Shown here: in pieces, positions 5,153 to 5,910 of the stretch
Numbering within the stretch: the first letter of the stretch is position 1
Layout: each line of letters begins with the position of its first letter
NCBI GenBank assembly: GCA_009929095.1
Contig: SABF01000105.1
Location: 1-5,910 of the forward strand
Direction: 5' to 3'
Length of the DNA stretch: 5,910 bases
From: Erysipelotrichia bacterium
Lineage (GTDB): Bacteria; Bacillota_I; Bacilli_A; Erysipelotrichales; Erysipelotrichaceae
Program-made: the position numbers and the translations under genes
Notes under the pieces: generated by a model
What the model was told of the DNA's origin: nothing
Database searches by the model: none
Seen by the model: only the letters and a program-made list of their open reading frames with translations

Positions 5153-5910
5153 ATGGATATGACGTTTATTTCCAAATATGCGCCGATGTATGCGGAAGCC
5201 ATGGTACTGACAGCGAGGATTGCATTGTTTGGCATCTTGCTGGCAGCGGCAGTCGGCATTCTCTGCAGCCTGATTCAATACTTCAAGGTGCCGGTATTGA
5301 AGAAGATTGTCGGTGCGTATATTGAATTGAGCCGAAACACGCCGCTTCTGGTTCAGTTATTCTTCCTGTATTTCGGACTGCCCAAGCTGGGTGTCCGTAT
5401 CTCAGCAGAAGGGTGCGCGGTGATCGGACTGGCGTTTCTTGGCGGCAGCTATATGGCTGAATCCTTCCGCAGCGGATTGGAAGCTGTGGACAGAAGTCAG
5501 ACGGATTCGGCGAAAAGTCTGGGCTTCAATCGTATGGATACCATGCGATACGTACTCTTTCCGCAGGCACTTGCCATTGCGGTTCCGGGCATTTCAGCCA
5601 ATGTGATCTTTCTGATCAAGGAAACATCTGTGGTCAGCGTAATTGCGCTGGCAGATCTGATGTATGTTGCAAAAGATCTGATCGGACTGTATTACCAGAC
5701 AGGTGAAGCCTTGCTGATGCTGGTGATTGCCTATCTGATTCTGCTGCTGCCGATTTCACTGCTGATCGCCGTGTTCTTTATTCAGCAGGGCGTGCCGCAA
5801 AACTTTCTGCCGTATCAGGCCTTCACCACGCTGGAAGGCGTGCATCAGTCGCTGCCAATGGGGCCGGTCGCTTCGCAGGAAGCGATCAAAATGCTGGGTA
5901 CTAACGGCGG
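5153..5910 (+). CDS. Amino-acid ABC transporter permease (HisM/GlnP family), 3' end chimeric and partial
   Basis: This is a membrane subunit of a polar amino-acid importer, open to the window end. From ATG 5153 (AAAGGA at 5136-5141, 11 nt away; ATG 5159 is a second option) it shows hydrophobic helices near residues 18-42, [20 protein letters not shown] (58-77), a helix near 86-102, the ATPase-docking EAA-type loop AKSLGF..YVLFPQA (120-139), and helices near 140-160 and 187-205. Family proteins have about 215-225 residues and end soon after the last helix with a charged tail. Here, after ISLLI (201-205), the frame continues into FFIQQG and QNFLPYQA, which is KdpA sequence. The last ~15 residues of the real permease are therefore replaced. 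The Cys-rich leader and Rrf2 operator upstream point to cystine or cysteine as substrate (TcyB/TcyL-like), an inference from regulation. The binding protein and ATPase would be expected downstream but are not in the window. Confidence 0.85.
   Translation, partial: MDMTFISKYAPMYAEAMVLTARIALFGILLAAAVGILCSLIQYFKVPVLKKIVGAYIELSRNTPLLVQLFFLYFGLPKLGVRISAEGCAVIGLAFLGGSYMAESFRSGLEAVDRSQTDSAKSLGFNRMDTMRYVLFPQALAIAVPGISANVIFLIKETSVVSVIALADLMYVAKDLIGLYYQTGEALLMLVIAYLILLLPISLLIAVFFIQQGVPQNFLPYQAFTTLEGVHQSLPMGPVASQEAIKMLGTNG
5759..5910 (+). other. kdpA: Internal fragment of kdpA (K+-transporting ATPase subunit A), gammaproteobacterial type
   Basis: From about 5759 the translation reads [26 protein letters not shown] and [17 protein letters not shown]. 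This matches, from memory, the middle of enterobacterial KdpA (E. coli has [15 protein letters not shown] and [17 protein letters not shown]), including a segment of the selectivity-filter region. Firmicute KdpA proteins usually differ here (for example SQVAIKQLGTNGG). The fragment has no start of its own and runs off the window. GC over 5774-5910 is about 58% (79 of 137 by hand count). The exact joint cannot be fixed because LLPISLLIA suits both families. Confidence 0.85.

Noticed and set aside
4993..5325. 110-codon plus-strand ORF across the leader and the start of the permease
   Set aside because: It overlaps the Cys leader and the permease in another frame, reads through the terminator hairpin, and its translation resembles no protein family.
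5153..5910. Genuine permease-KdpA fusion protein
   Set aside because: The joint removes the end of one membrane protein and the beginning of another of different ancestry and composition. A chimera through a short shared sequence is far more likely.

Overview
The window looks like accessory DNA from an anaerobic, probably gut-type member of the Bacillota (Erysipelotrichia or Clostridia are my best guesses). This rests on strong GGAGG-type ribosome sites, tight operons, U-tailed terminators, a KamA-type aminomutase, a Rrf2 regulator and moderate GC. I cannot name a genus. The last ~140 bases do not fit this picture: they read as an internal piece of a gammaproteobacterial kdpA gene joined in frame to the local permease gene, most simply an assembly chimera.

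Layout. (1) 1-2288, plus strand: an ATP-grasp ligase of the D-Ala-D-Ala ligase fold (71-1123) overlaps by 14 nt a KamA-family radical-SAM/PLP aminomutase (1110-2216), followed by a clear hairpin terminator. The aminomutase keeps the two Asp residues that read the lysine side chain but lacks the zinc-binding C-terminal tail of clostridial lysine 2,3-aminomutase. (2) 2289-2469: intergenic, no convincing gene. (3) 2470-4445, plus strand: a PaaK-like adenylate-forming enzyme and an S51 (peptidase E/cyanophycinase-like) serine hydrolase, 2 nt apart, ending in a hairpin shared with the convergent gene. (4) 4460-4876, minus strand: an IscR-like Rrf2 regulator with three conserved cysteines. (5) 4894-4937: a perfect 9-9-9 palindrome inside two interlocked divergent promoters. 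(6) 4938-5152: a leader encoding a 30-residue peptide with six Cys codons (five within seven codons), a strong terminator, and an alternative pairing exclusive with it. (7) 5153-5910: an amino-acid ABC permease whose 3' end is replaced by kdpA sequence.

How it may work together. The first four genes together could make, activate, ligate and hydrolyse a beta-amino-acid (probably beta-lysine) product; this is inference from neighbourhood and family chemistry. The right part is better supported by sequence: a Rrf2 operator controlling initiation, plus a cysteine-codon attenuator controlling elongation into a permease, together suggest a cyst(e)ine-responsive uptake operon. The attenuator is the most interesting element in the window.
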